Below are positions 1 to 6,444 of a stretch of 8,582 nt of DNA, piece after piece (position 1 is the stretch's first letter; each line of letters begins with the position of its first letter). Location of the stretch: contig DYCJ01000094.1 in the NCBI GenBank assembly GCA_019418195.1, positions 1-8,582 of the forward strand, in the 5' to 3' direction. Origin of the DNA: Clostridiales bacterium (lineage in GTDB: Bacteria > Bacillota > Clostridia > Lachnospirales > Lachnospiraceae). The notes below the pieces were generated by a model. It did no database searches and was not told the DNA's origin. It saw nothing but the letters and a program-made list of their open reading frames with translations. The translations under genes were made by a program, and so were the position numbers.

Positions 1-25
1 CCAACATATAAGGAGAAATGCGAAC

Positions 26-490
26 ATGATAAAAATTTTATTTATTTGCCACGGCAATATATGCCGCTCAACCATGGCCCAGTCTGTCTTCCAGTACATG
101 GTCGACCAGTCTGGACTTTCCGGCCAGTTCTATATCGATTCCGCTGCAACCAGCCGTGAGGAGATCGGCAATCCTCCTCACCACGGCACGCAGAGAAAAC
201 TTCGTCAGGTCGGAATCCCATGCGTACCTCACCGTGCCCGCCAGATGCGCAGGGAGGAATACGACCAGTTTGACTATATTATCGGAATGGACACATGGAA
301 CATCCGTAATATCAACCGTATTATCGGAAACGGTGACCCCGACAGAAAGGTCAGCAAATTGCTTGATTTTACCAAGCGGAGAGGGGAAGATATTGCAGAT
401 CCGTGGTACACAGGAAATTTTGATGAGACTTACAGAGATGTAAAGGAGGGCTGTGAGGCCCTCCTTCAGGACTGCCTCCTACGCCTCTAA
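26..490 (+). CDS. Low-molecular-weight protein tyrosine phosphatase
   Basis: This 154-residue cytoplasmic protein is a low-molecular-weight phosphotyrosine phosphatase, which hydrolyses phosphotyrosine through a cysteinyl-phosphate intermediate. The P-loop C(X)5R-S is seen at residues 8-15 (CHGNICRS): Cys8 is the predicted nucleophile and Arg14 binds phosphate. The family's general-acid loop appears as DPWY at 125-128, with Asp125 the predicted acid. Length is typical for the family (about 150 residues), so the gene looks intact. The start is the ATG preceded by AAGGAG (10-15) with a 10-nt gap. A closer ATG at 18 opens only a three-codon frame. The physiological substrate cannot be told from the sequence; relatives act on tyrosine-phosphorylated regulators or on arginine phosphate (YwlE type). 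The 3' end overlaps the convergent J-protein gene by 12 nt and carries an intrinsic terminator. The enzyme class is sure, the substrate unknown. Confidence 0.95.
   Translation: MIKILFICHGNICRSTMAQSVFQYMVDQSGLSGQFYIDSAATSREEIGNPPHHGTQRKLRQVGIPCVPHRARQMRREEYDQFDYIIGMDTWNIRNINRIIGNGDPDRKVSKLLDFTKRRGEDIADPWYTGNFDETYRDVKEGCEALLQDCLLRL
443..466 (-). terminator. Candidate terminator hairpin for the J-protein gene
   Basis: A perfect 9-bp stem, AAGGAGGGC (443-451) with GCCCTCCTT (458-466), closes a 6-nt loop. Read on the minus strand it begins 12 nt after the J-protein stop codon and ends in CCTCCTTT followed by ACATCT. It could therefore act as a weak intrinsic terminator for that gene, although the U-tract is short. 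It lies wholly inside the phosphatase coding sequence (codons 140-147). The stem is directly visible; termination is inferred. Confidence 0.4.
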
Positions 491-512
491 AGCGTAGGAG
501 AGCAGCTTTTTT
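472..512 (+). terminator. Intrinsic terminator of the phosphatase gene
   Basis: The arms CTCCTACGC (476-484) and GCGTAGGAG (492-500) form a perfect 9-bp stem with a 7-nt loop. The stem extends outward by CTGC/GCAG across one bulged A (501). The 3' arm is followed by CTTTTTT (506-512), the classical rho-independent layout on the plus strand. The hairpin spans the phosphatase stop codon and the last codons of the convergent J-protein gene. Confidence 0.85.
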
Positions 513-1195
513 AAATTGTTGTGGAACTGGCGGTTCCGGGATTTCAGCCGCATCTTTTCAGTTCCTGTCTTTGTCTCCTCTATATAGGAATCGTATCTTG
601 CAAACAGAATATGAAAATCCATAGTCTGCTTTTGACCCCAGCGGATCAATATCCAGTTCATGGCATCCGGAGACCAGTATCTCATCGGTATGCCTGCCAT
701 CCTTAGAATCGTAATGTACTGCATCGCCTGTTCGCAGAGCTGTGATATCTGACGGCCGCGCATGCTTTCTTCATTCTTTCTGGTTTTCCCTATCTTCCTG
801 AATATACGCTGCGGCAGATTCTTTTTCTGCTCCTCATATTTCAGAAGCCGTACACTCCTGCCGATCACTTCATTCAGACGATTTGCTGTATTCCAGTAAG
901 TAACAAAGGATGCTGTCTCTTCCTCTTCGCCATTTTCCGGACCTACTGTAAATGTCCGGAATACCCGCTCGGTCTCACCGAACATTTCCCTGTTATACGC
1001 TTTACGCTTTTCCGGATTGGAAAGTACTCTGTAAGCCTCGAGGATACTCTGCATCTGTTCTGTCGTATCAATATCTTTATGTATATTTGCATCAGGATGA
1101 TATACTTTCGCCAATGCATTTTTGGCCGTCGTGATTTCTTCTAAAGTCGCATCTCTTGAAACACCTAACACATCATAATAAGTGTGAGATTTCAT
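479..1195 (-). CDS. J-domain (DnaJ-like) protein with unassigned C-terminal region
   Basis: This 238-residue protein has an N-terminal J domain and would stimulate the ATPase of a DnaK/Hsp70 partner. Residues about 5-70 match the J domain: YYDVLGV at 6-12, the essential HPD at 33-35, and a helix III/IV region ending around NPEKRKAYN. No Gly/Phe-rich region, no CxxCxGxG zinc motifs and no typical DnaJ substrate domain follow, so this is not canonical DnaJ but a class III-like J protein. Residues about 70-238 are charged and Lys/Arg-rich, with aromatic-rich stretches, no membrane segment, and no family I recognise. The start is chosen at the second ATG of an ATGATG pair, 5 nt from AAGGAGG. An in-frame ATG at 1222 would add nine residues before the J domain, but that AAGGAGG would then lie inside the gene. 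The gene diverges from the carboxypeptidase gene and converges on the phosphatase gene. Confidence 0.85.
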   Translation of the reverse strand: MKSHTYYDVLGVSRDATLEEITTAKNALAKVYHPDANIHKDIDTTEQMQSILEAYRVLSNPEKRKAYNREMFGETERVFRTFTVGPENGEEEETASFVTYWNTANRLNEVIGRSVRLLKYEEQKKNLPQRIFRKIGKTRKNEESMRGRQISQLCEQAMQYITILRMAGIPMRYWSPDAMNWILIRWGQKQTMDFHILFARYDSYIEETKTGTEKMRLKSRNRQFHNNLKKLLSYALEA

Positions 1196-1200
1196 CATGA

Positions 1201-1207
1201 CCTCCTT
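1201..1207 (-). promoter_or_regulatory. Start-deciding Shine-Dalgarno of the J-protein gene
   Basis: The minus strand reads AAGGAGG, a near-perfect complement to the 16S rRNA end. It lies 2 nt before one ATG and 5 nt before the next, favouring a start at 1195 (or 1198) over the upstream in-frame ATG at 1222. That upstream ATG has only a weaker GGGAG ahead of it, almost at the predicted transcript end. Confidence 0.75.
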
Positions 1208-1239
1208 ATTAAACTTGTTCATTTAAACTCCCAATGGTA

Positions 1240-1268
1240 AATATACGCCAGGAACCGGTAAAAGTCAA
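1240..1268 (-). promoter_or_regulatory. Sigma-A promoter of the J-protein gene
   Basis: On the minus strand TTGACT (1268-1263) is followed after exactly 17 nt by TATATT (1245-1240). Each hexamer matches the vegetative consensus at five of six positions. Transcription would begin near 1233, giving a leader of roughly 38 nt that contains the AAGGAGG site. No heat-shock CIRCE inverted repeat is visible next to it. Confidence 0.75.
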
Positions 1269-1314
1269 TTGTTCGTAAGGACGGAATTGCAGATTGATTT
1301 CCTATATTTTATCG

Positions 1315-1370
1315 GCATATTTCCAGACCGGAACGATTATATTAGTAACAGACATATAATGCAGCGAGGT
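1315..1370 (+). promoter_or_regulatory. Possible promoter and weak RBS region of the first carboxypeptidase gene
   Basis: A perfect TATAAT lies at 1355-1360, but no good TTGACA-like box sits 17 nt upstream. A start from it would also fall almost on the weak GAGG ribosome binding site (1366-1369, 11 nt before the ATG). An alternative is GCATA (1315-1319) followed after 15 nt by GATTATATT. This partly resembles a forespore sigma-F/sigma-G promoter and would leave a more reasonable leader of about 30 nt. The sequence alone does not decide between them. Confidence 0.3.
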
Positions 1371-1381
1371 TTGGGATTGAA

Positions 1382-2611
1382 ATGAAAAGGATTCTGGCAT
1401 TTCTGATCGGACTTATGATGATCCTGACATGTCTTTATACACCTGTCCCGGTGTATGCTGATAATGAGGAAGAGCAGCAGAATACCGAGGATGAAACCGG
1501 TGAGACTGCCGGAGAGGAGCAGACGGAAGCATCAGTTGATATTACCGCTCCTTCGGCTGTTCTTATGGAATCATCTACCGGAACGGTAATATTTGAAAAG
1601 GATGCGGACACAGCACGTCCGCCGGCAAGCGTGACGAAAGTCATGACAATGCTTCTGATCTTTGACGCTCTTGCAGAGGGAAGCATCAGTCTGGATGATG
1701 ATGTGACAGTCTCCGAATACGCTGCGTCTATGGGCGGCTCTCAGGTGTTTCTTGAGCCTGGCGAGATACAGACAGTTGAAACAATGCTCAAATGTATTGC
1801 TGTGGCGAGCGCCAACGACGCCTGTGTGGCTATGGCAGAATACATATGCGGAAACGAGGAGGAGTTTGTAAACCGGATGAATGAGCGTGCAGCCGGTCTG
1901 GGAATGGAGAATACACATTTTGTGAACTGTAATGGTCTGGACGCAGAGGGGCATGTTACAAGCGCCCGCGATATTGCACTTATGTCAAGAGAACTGATCA
2001 CAAAATATCCGCAGGTCCATGATTATTCTATGATCTGGATGGAGAATATCACCCATACGACCAATAAGGGGACTTCGGAATTCGGGCTTACGAATACGAA
2101 TAAACTGGTACGTCAGTATGAGTACGCCACAGGGCTTAAGACCGGTTCCACAGGAGAAGCAAAATTTTGTGTATCTGCCACTGCAGAAAAGGACGGAATC
2201 GAGCTGATCGCGGTCGTAATGGCTGCGGAAAATTCTAAAGACCGGTTTGCAGATGCAGTAAAACTCCTTAATTATGGCTTCGGGAAATGTCAGCTCTATA
2301 CCGATGAGAGTGAAGAAGGCATTGCACCGGCAGTAGTCGAAAATGGTGTGGAAGATACCGTAAATGTATATCGTGCAGAACCATTTTCCTATCTCGATAC
2401 AACGGGAGCTAATCTGAGCTCTGTTGAACGGACTGTCGAGATGGAAGAGTCTGTTCCGGCTCCGGTCAAAAAAGGGGATACGGTTGGGGCTGTCGTCTAT
2501 ACGCTTGAAGGAAATGAAATCGGACGCACAGACATTCTTGCAGGGGAAGATATAGAAGAAGCCTCATTTCTGGACTATCTGAAAGATGCTGCAGAAGGTC
2601 TCTTCCTATAA
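1382..2611 (+). CDS. D-alanyl-D-alanine carboxypeptidase (DacF/PBP5-like), secreted
   Basis: A 409-residue serine D,D-carboxypeptidase of the S11/PBP5 family, which removes the terminal D-Ala from peptidoglycan pentapeptides outside the cytoplasmic membrane. The signal peptide has KR at 2-3, a hydrophobic core at about 4-19 and a likely cleavage after VYA (24-26). An acidic, Glu-rich linker covers about 27-50. All three penicillin-binding motifs are present: SVTK at 83-86 (Ser83 nucleophile), SAN at 143-145 and KTG at 253-255. The C-terminal region (about 300-390) matches the beta-rich PBP5 C-terminal domain. The final stretch FLDYLKDAAEGLFL is a plausible amphipathic membrane anchor. The start is set by the signal peptide; its ribosome binding site is weak. 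Length agrees with B. subtilis DacF/DacA relatives. It is distinct in sequence from the second carboxypeptidase at 5098. Whether it acts in growth or sporulation cannot be decided here. Confidence 0.93.
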   Translation: MKRILAFLIGLMMILTCLYTPVPVYADNEEEQQNTEDETGETAGEEQTEASVDITAPSAVLMESSTGTVIFEKDADTARPPASVTKVMTMLLIFDALAEGSISLDDDVTVSEYAASMGGSQVFLEPGEIQTVETMLKCIAVASANDACVAMAEYICGNEEEFVNRMNERAAGLGMENTHFVNCNGLDAEGHVTSARDIALMSRELITKYPQVHDYSMIWMENITHTTNKGTSEFGLTNTNKLVRQYEYATGLKTGSTGEAKFCVSATAEKDGIELIAVVMAAENSKDRFADAVKLLNYGFGKCQLYTDESEEGIAPAVVENGVEDTVNVYRAEPFSYLDTTGANLSSVERTVEMEESVPAPVKKGDTVGAVVYTLEGNEIGRTDILAGEDIEEASFLDYLKDAAEGLFL

Positions 2612-2619
2612 AAACACAC

Positions 2620-2664
2620 TTGTCCTTCGTAGAGGGATAGATTATAATGAGATGAATCGGGAGG
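2620..2664 (+). promoter_or_regulatory. Candidate sigma-A promoter and RBS of the phosphoesterase gene
   Basis: TTGTCC (2620-2625) is followed after 17 nt by a perfect TATAAT (2643-2648). A GGGAGG ribosome binding site (2659-2664) lies 7 nt before the ATG. The predicted transcript start (about 2655) leaves a very short leader, so read-through from the upstream carboxypeptidase gene remains possible. No terminator is visible between the two genes. Confidence 0.5.
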
Positions 2665-2671
2665 AAACACG

Positions 2672-3610
2672 ATGGAAGTACTGATGATCCTGGCAATTGC
2701 AGCTGTCGTACTGGCGGCTGCAGCTGCCTTTGAAATATACAGGGAAGTTCACAGCTTTACTGTCACTCATTATAATGTAACATCACCGCGCCTGAAAGGG
2801 CTTTGCAGAGAAACGAAGGTCCTGTTCCTGAGTGATCTTCACAATCGTGTCTATGGCAGGCACAATGAGCGGCTGCTCCAGGCGGTCCAGGAGGAGAAGC
2901 CTGATCTCATCCTGATCGGCGGCGATATGCTTGTGGGGAAACCGGACGAGCCATTTGATGCGGCACTTGAATTTGTCAGCCAGCTTCCCTCCATCTGCCC
3001 AGTCTATTATGCGAACGGAAACCACGAGGGACGGATGAAAGAGGAACCAGGGAAATACGGAAACGCTTATACAGATTACAGAAAAGCTCTGGAAAAATGC
3101 GGCATCAGGCTTCTTGAAAACGACATAGCCCATTTGAATTTAAACGGGCAGAAGGCAGAAATCTGCGGCCTTGAATTTCCTGTATATACTTACAGGAAAT
3201 TCCATAGATCATGCATGGATAAAAATGATATAGCTGACTATCTTTCTCATTTTCATACATCAGATGACATGACTGCAGAGACTCCCGGAAAAGTACCGGA
3301 TCAGTATACTATTTTACTTGCACATAATCCCGCCTACATGGATGCATATCTGGAATGGGGTGCTGACCTGGTCTTATCCGGTCATCTCCACGGGGGACTT
3401 GTACGCATACCGGGACTGGGCGGGATCGTAACACCGCAGGGCTTTTTCTTCCCCAAGTATTCCGGAGAAATGACCCGGGAGGGAGAGCAGACCGTGATCG
3501 TGAGCCGGGGACTCGGCTCTCACACTCTCAATATCCGCCTCTTCAACGTTCCCGAGCTGATCTCCATACACCTTATTCCTGCTTTAGAAAACAGTTGTAA
3601 TGATCTGTGA
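2672..3610 (+). CDS. Membrane-anchored metallophosphoesterase (YkuE/YaeI-like)
   Basis: A 312-residue calcineurin-like metallophosphoesterase with a binuclear metal centre. The N-terminus (residues 4-20) is a single Ala/Leu/Val-rich hydrophobic segment, probably an uncleaved anchor. The metal and catalytic motifs follow in family order: SDLH at 54-57 (Asp55, His57), GGD at 83-85 (Asp85), GNHE at 116-119 (Asn117, His118), AHN with His218, and GHLHGG at 237-242 (His238, His240). All expected ligands are present, so it should be active. Related proteins (YkuE of Bacillus, YaeI of E. coli) are membrane or wall associated, and YaeI has been linked to UDP-diacylglucosamine hydrolysis; the substrate here is unknown. 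It sits between a peptidoglycan carboxypeptidase gene and scpA and has a candidate promoter of its own. The start is supported by GGGAGG. Family sure, substrate open. Confidence 0.9.
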   Translation: MEVLMILAIAAVVLAAAAAFEIYREVHSFTVTHYNVTSPRLKGLCRETKVLFLSDLHNRVYGRHNERLLQAVQEEKPDLILIGGDMLVGKPDEPFDAALEFVSQLPSICPVYYANGNHEGRMKEEPGKYGNAYTDYRKALEKCGIRLLENDIAHLNLNGQKAEICGLEFPVYTYRKFHRSCMDKNDIADYLSHFHTSDDMTAETPGKVPDQYTILLAHNPAYMDAYLEWGADLVLSGHLHGGLVRIPGLGGIVTPQGFFFPKYSGEMTREGEQTVIVSRGLGSHTLNIRLFNVPELISIHLIPALENSCNDL

Positions 3611-3623
3611 TTTTCGGTATAAT
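3595..3623 (+). promoter_or_regulatory. Upstream promoter (P1) of scpAB
   Basis: TTGTAA (3595-3600) and a perfect TATAAT (3618-3623) are separated by 17 nt. The -35 box lies inside the last codons of the phosphoesterase gene. Transcription would begin near 3630, about 60 nt before scpA. Confidence 0.55.
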
Positions 3624-3629
3624 ATATTG

Positions 3630-3658
3630 TTGACAGTTTAAAAATCATGCGTTACGAT
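3630..3658 (+). promoter_or_regulatory. Downstream promoter (P2) of scpAB
   Basis: A perfect TTGACA (3630-3635) is followed after 17 nt by TACGAT (3653-3658), which matches the -10 consensus at four of six positions. It begins where the P1 transcript would start, so the two promoters are in tandem. The predicted start near 3665 leaves a leader of about 27 nt containing the ribosome binding site. Confidence 0.6.
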
Positions 3659-3680
3659 GAGCTATCCATCTGCGCTGTCT

Positions 3681-3686
3681 GAGGAG
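3681..3686 (+). promoter_or_regulatory. Start-deciding RBS of scpA
   Basis: GAGGAG lies 5 nt before the ATG at 3692. A possible GTG start at 3686 shares its first base with this site and would have no ribosome binding site of its own, so the ATG is preferred. Confidence 0.7.
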
Positions 3687-3691
3687 TGAAT

Positions 3692-4471
3692 ATGGGGATT
3701 CCTGTTAAACTGGAAGTATTTGAAGGTCCCCTGGACCTTCTGCTTCATCTGATCGATAAAAACAAAATAGACATTTACGATATACCGATCGTAGAGATCA
3801 CAAATCAGTATATGGAATACATCCGGAATATGCAGAGAGAAGATCTGAATATCATGAGCGAATTTCTCGTAATGGCGGCTACTCTTCTGGATATCAAATG
3901 CCGGATGCTCCTGCCTAAAGAAGTAAACGAGGAAGGCGAAGAAGAAGATCCTCGCCAGGAACTGGTAGAGCAGCTTCTGCAATACAAAATGTACAAATAT
4001 ATTGCCTATGAACTCAAAGACCGGGAACTTGATTCTGATATGATACTTTATAAAGGGCCTACTATACCGGAAGAAGTTGAAGGGTATGTAGCTCCGGTCG
4101 ATCTGGACAAGCTGTTAGGCGACCTCACACTGCAGAAATTAGGTGCGATATTCCAGGAGGTCATGAAACGCCAGACTGACAAGATCGATCCTGTCAGGAG
4201 TAAATTCGGAAAGATTGAAAAAGAAGAGGTCACGCTCACGGATAAATTTACATATATCCACGGCTATATGAAAGATCATAAAAAATTCAGTTTCCGCCAG
4301 CTCCTTGAGAAACAGCACACTAAGATGCACATTGTCGTTACATTTCTCGCAATCCTTGAAATGATGAAACTTGGAGAGATCAATGTCAGGCAGGAAGAAA
4401 CATGCGGGGATATCATGATCGAGACAACGGGTATACTGACGGAAAGGACTGAAGATATAGATGGAAATTGA
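3692..4471 (+). CDS. scpA: Segregation and condensation protein A (kleisin of the SMC complex)
   Basis: ScpA is the kleisin subunit that, with a ScpB dimer, bridges the Smc heads and helps compact and segregate the origin region of the chromosome. The 259-residue length fits the family. The N-terminal hallmark is present: KLEVFEGPLDLLLHLI followed by the DIYDIPI segment, the part that contacts the Smc neck. Next come an acidic linker (EEGEEEDPRQE, about 87-97) and an EL-rich helix. The C-terminal winged-helix region (about residues 185-250) contains FLAILEMMKLGEI, the expected Smc-head-binding part. Its stop lies inside scpB (11-nt overlap), which indicates translational coupling and equal production. 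Tandem sigma-A-like promoters precede it. smc itself is not in the window. Start chosen at ATG 3692 from the GAGGAG spacing. Confidence 0.97.
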   Translation: MGIPVKLEVFEGPLDLLLHLIDKNKIDIYDIPIVEITNQYMEYIRNMQREDLNIMSEFLVMAATLLDIKCRMLLPKEVNEEGEEEDPRQELVEQLLQYKMYKYIAYELKDRELDSDMILYKGPTIPEEVEGYVAPVDLDKLLGDLTLQKLGAIFQEVMKRQTDKIDPVRSKFGKIEKEEVTLTDKFTYIHGYMKDHKKFSFRQLLEKQHTKMHIVVTFLAILEMMKLGEINVRQEETCGDIMIETTGILTERTEDIDGN

Positions 4472-5030
4472 AAAATATCAGGCGGCGATCGAGGCAATCC
4501 TTTTTACAATGGGAGATTCCGTGGAAATTGATAAGATTGCAGCTGCGATCGGCCATGACGAGGATACGACCCGAAAGCTCATCCACAATATGATGGACCG
4601 TTATGAAGAAGAGGATCGCGGGATTCGTATTATAGAACTCGATAACTCCTATCAATTCTGCACGAAAAAAGAGATGTACGAGTATCTGATCCGTGTGGCG
4701 AAGCAGCCGCGGAAATATACTTTGACAGACGTTCTCCTGGAAACACTCTCGATCGTGGCTTACAGACAGCCGGTAACAAAGCTGGAGATTGAAAAGATCC
4801 GCGGAGTGAAATCTGATCACGCAATGAATAAACTGGTAGAGTACGGCCTGATCGAAGAGGCGGGCAGGCTTGATGCTCCGGGCAGACCGATTCTTTTTGG
4901 GACGACAGAAGAGTTTTTACGCCGATTCAGTCTGCAGTCTTTGGAAGAGCTTCCTACACTCGATCAGGAGCAGATCGAGCACTTCAAGGAAGAGGCAGAA
5001 GATGAGGCACAGTTAAAACTCGATGTTTAA
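4461..5030 (+). CDS. scpB: Segregation and condensation protein B
   Basis: ScpB dimerises and binds the central part of ScpA in the Smc-ScpAB condensin complex. The 189-residue protein has the expected two winged-helix domains (about 1-80 and 85-165). The family signature is clear in the second: SIVAYRQPVTKLEIEKIRGV, then GLIEEAGRLDAPGRPILFGTT, then FLRRFSLQSLEELP. A short acidic tail (about 173-183) follows. The ATG lies within the last codons of scpA with only a poor Shine-Dalgarno upstream, so translation probably depends on ribosomes finishing scpA. The gene looks complete and normal for a Firmicute. Confidence 0.97.
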   Translation: MEIEKYQAAIEAILFTMGDSVEIDKIAAAIGHDEDTTRKLIHNMMDRYEEEDRGIRIIELDNSYQFCTKKEMYEYLIRVAKQPRKYTLTDVLLETLSIVAYRQPVTKLEIEKIRGVKSDHAMNKLVEYGLIEEAGRLDAPGRPILFGTTEEFLRRFSLQSLEELPTLDQEQIEHFKEEAEDEAQLKLDV

Positions 5031-5044
5031 ATGAATTCTATTTT

Positions 5045-5097
5045 AAAGGATGTTTTCATATACTCCCTAGTAAGAGAGTAGACGGAGGCATCCTTTT
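5045..5097 (+). promoter_or_regulatory. Nested hairpin enclosing the RBS of the second carboxypeptidase gene
   Basis: AAAGGATG (5045-5052) pairs with CATCCTTT (5089-5096), whose 3' end is one base from the ATG at 5098. Inside lies a second stem, TACTC (5061-5065) with GAGTA (5076-5080), extended by CT/AG past one mismatch. The GGAGG ribosome binding site (5084-5088) lies between the two right arms. The fold could limit translation initiation. Alternatively the right arm with its TTTT could serve as a weak terminator after scpB. The pairing is visible; either role is inferred. Confidence 0.4.
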
Positions 5098-6438
5098 ATG
5101 GTACAGATATTTGTCAAAAGATGCGCCGGAATCATTCTCGCCGCTATACTGGCTCTGTCATTCTCAGGTGCCGCGTCCGCTGTTGTAACAGCCGAAACTT
5201 CCAGCCGGACAGCTTCAGACTCTGCAGCAGCATCTACAGTCACTGATCCTACAACCACTGACTCCGCGGTCACTGACTCAGAAATGCGGCCTTCCGAGTT
5301 ATACGCCCGTTATGCAGTCCTGATGGACGCCGCCACCGGGCGTGTTTTATTTTCTAAAAGCGGAGATACAGAGGCACCTATGGCCAGTACAACGAAGATC
5401 ATGACCTGTATTCTTGCTCTGGAAAACGGAAATCTGTCTGATGAAATCAGCGTAAGCGGTAATGCTGTCTCACAGCCGGAGGTAAAACTTGGAATGACAG
5501 AAGGACAGCATTTTCTTCTGAAAGATCTTCTGTATTCCCTGATGCTCGAATCCCACAATGACACTGCTGTAGCAATTGCAGAGCAGATCAGCGGCAGTGT
5601 AGATGGATTCGCGGACCTGATGAACAGTAAAGCGGAAGAACTGGGGTGTACATCTACATATTTCATTACGCCGAACGGACTGGATGCCCAAGACGAGAAC
5701 GGAATCCATCACACAACAGCAAAAGATCTTGCCCGTATTATGAAATACTGTATCACGGAATCTCCCGCAAAAGAGCAGTTTCTGGAAATTACACGCACAG
5801 ACTCCTATTCATTTTCTGACTGTAACGGGGACAGAACCTATACATGTACAAACCACAATGCATTTCTAAAGATGATGGACGGAGCGCTGACCGGCAAGAC
5901 CGGATTTACCGCGGACGCAGGCTACTGCTATGTCGGCGCGCTAAAAAACGATGACCGGACATTTATTGTTGCGCTTCTTGCCTGCGGCTGGCCCAACAAT
6001 AAAGGGTATAAATGGTCAGATACGAGAAAGCTTATGACTTATGGCATTGAAAATTATTCGTACCGGGAAATTGAGCCATCTTTCGGGCAGGATATTTCCG
6101 CGGTGACAGTCAATATAGAAAACGGCTATACAGAAGGCTTTCCACAGAGCTCTCCAGTAAAGATCGGACTGACTTCAAATGGCGAGCCTGTGAGAGTGCT
6201 CCTGAAGCATGATGAAGAAATAGAAAGCGAATTGGACCTCATGGATGACATCAGCGCCCCTCTGCAGGAAGGGCAGCAGATCGGCGAGATCACATATTCT
6301 GTTAACGGCAGCCGCATTATATCCTATCCGCTGTACGCAGATAACACAGTCGTAGAAAGAACTTTCAAAATCTGCCTGTACTATATCCGGGATCTTTTCT
6401 TTATGAACGCAGATATTAAAATAAATCAACTTAAATGA
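5098..6438 (+). CDS. D-alanyl-D-alanine carboxypeptidase (PBP5-like), second copy
   Basis: A 446-residue S11-family D,D-carboxypeptidase acting on peptidoglycan stem peptides outside the membrane. A signal peptide spans about 1-28: KR at 7-8, hydrophobic core at about 9-22 and a likely cleavage after ASA (26-28). A Ser/Thr/Ala-rich linker (29-62) follows and contains a five-residue tandem repeat. Catalytic motifs are STTK at 97-100 (Ser97 nucleophile), SHN at 152-154 and KTG at 267-269. The region from about 330 to 415 fits the C-terminal beta domain, and FKICLYYIRDLFFMN near the end is a plausible amphipathic membrane anchor. The start is supported by GGAGG with a 9-nt gap. The protein diverges from the carboxypeptidase at 1382 in linker, catalytic-domain detail and tail, so they are not a recent duplication. 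It follows scpB after 67 nt and may be partly co-transcribed with it. Confidence 0.93.
   Translation: MVQIFVKRCAGIILAAILALSFSGAASAVVTAETSSRTASDSAAASTVTDPTTTDSAVTDSEMRPSELYARYAVLMDAATGRVLFSKSGDTEAPMASTTKIMTCILALENGNLSDEISVSGNAVSQPEVKLGMTEGQHFLLKDLLYSLMLESHNDTAVAIAEQISGSVDGFADLMNSKAEELGCTSTYFITPNGLDAQDENGIHHTTAKDLARIMKYCITESPAKEQFLEITRTDSYSFSDCNGDRTYTCTNHNAFLKMMDGALTGKTGFTADAGYCYVGALKNDDRTFIVALLACGWPNNKGYKWSDTRKLMTYGIENYSYREIEPSFGQDISAVTVNIENGYTEGFPQSSPVKIGLTSNGEPVRVLLKHDEEIESELDLMDDISAPLQEGQQIGEITYSVNGSRIISYPLYADNTVVERTFKICLYYIRDLFFMNADIKINQLK
5236..5280 (+). repeat. Three-copy 15-bp in-frame tandem repeat
   Basis: Three imperfect 15-nt units begin at 5236, 5251 and 5266, each with CACTGA at the same place (5241, 5256, 5271). 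They encode TVTDP, TTTDS and AVTDS in the secreted linker of the carboxypeptidase. Being a multiple of three, gain or loss of a unit would alter linker length without breaking the frame. Confidence 0.7.
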
Positions 6439-6444
6439 TTAAAT

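Noticed and set aside
18..29. Three-codon frame overlapping the phosphatase start (ATGA overlap)
   Set aside because: Its ATG is only 2 nt from the AAGGAG site, too close for efficient initiation, and there is no sign of a functional leader.
1196..1222. Upstream ATG at 1222 extending the J protein by nine residues
   Set aside because: It would place the strong AAGGAGG site within the coding region and start about 11 nt from the predicted transcript end. The J domain begins naturally at the later ATG.
3686..3691. GTG start for scpA adding two residues
   Set aside because: It overlaps the ribosome binding site, whereas the ATG at 3692 is correctly spaced from it and begins the conserved N-terminus.
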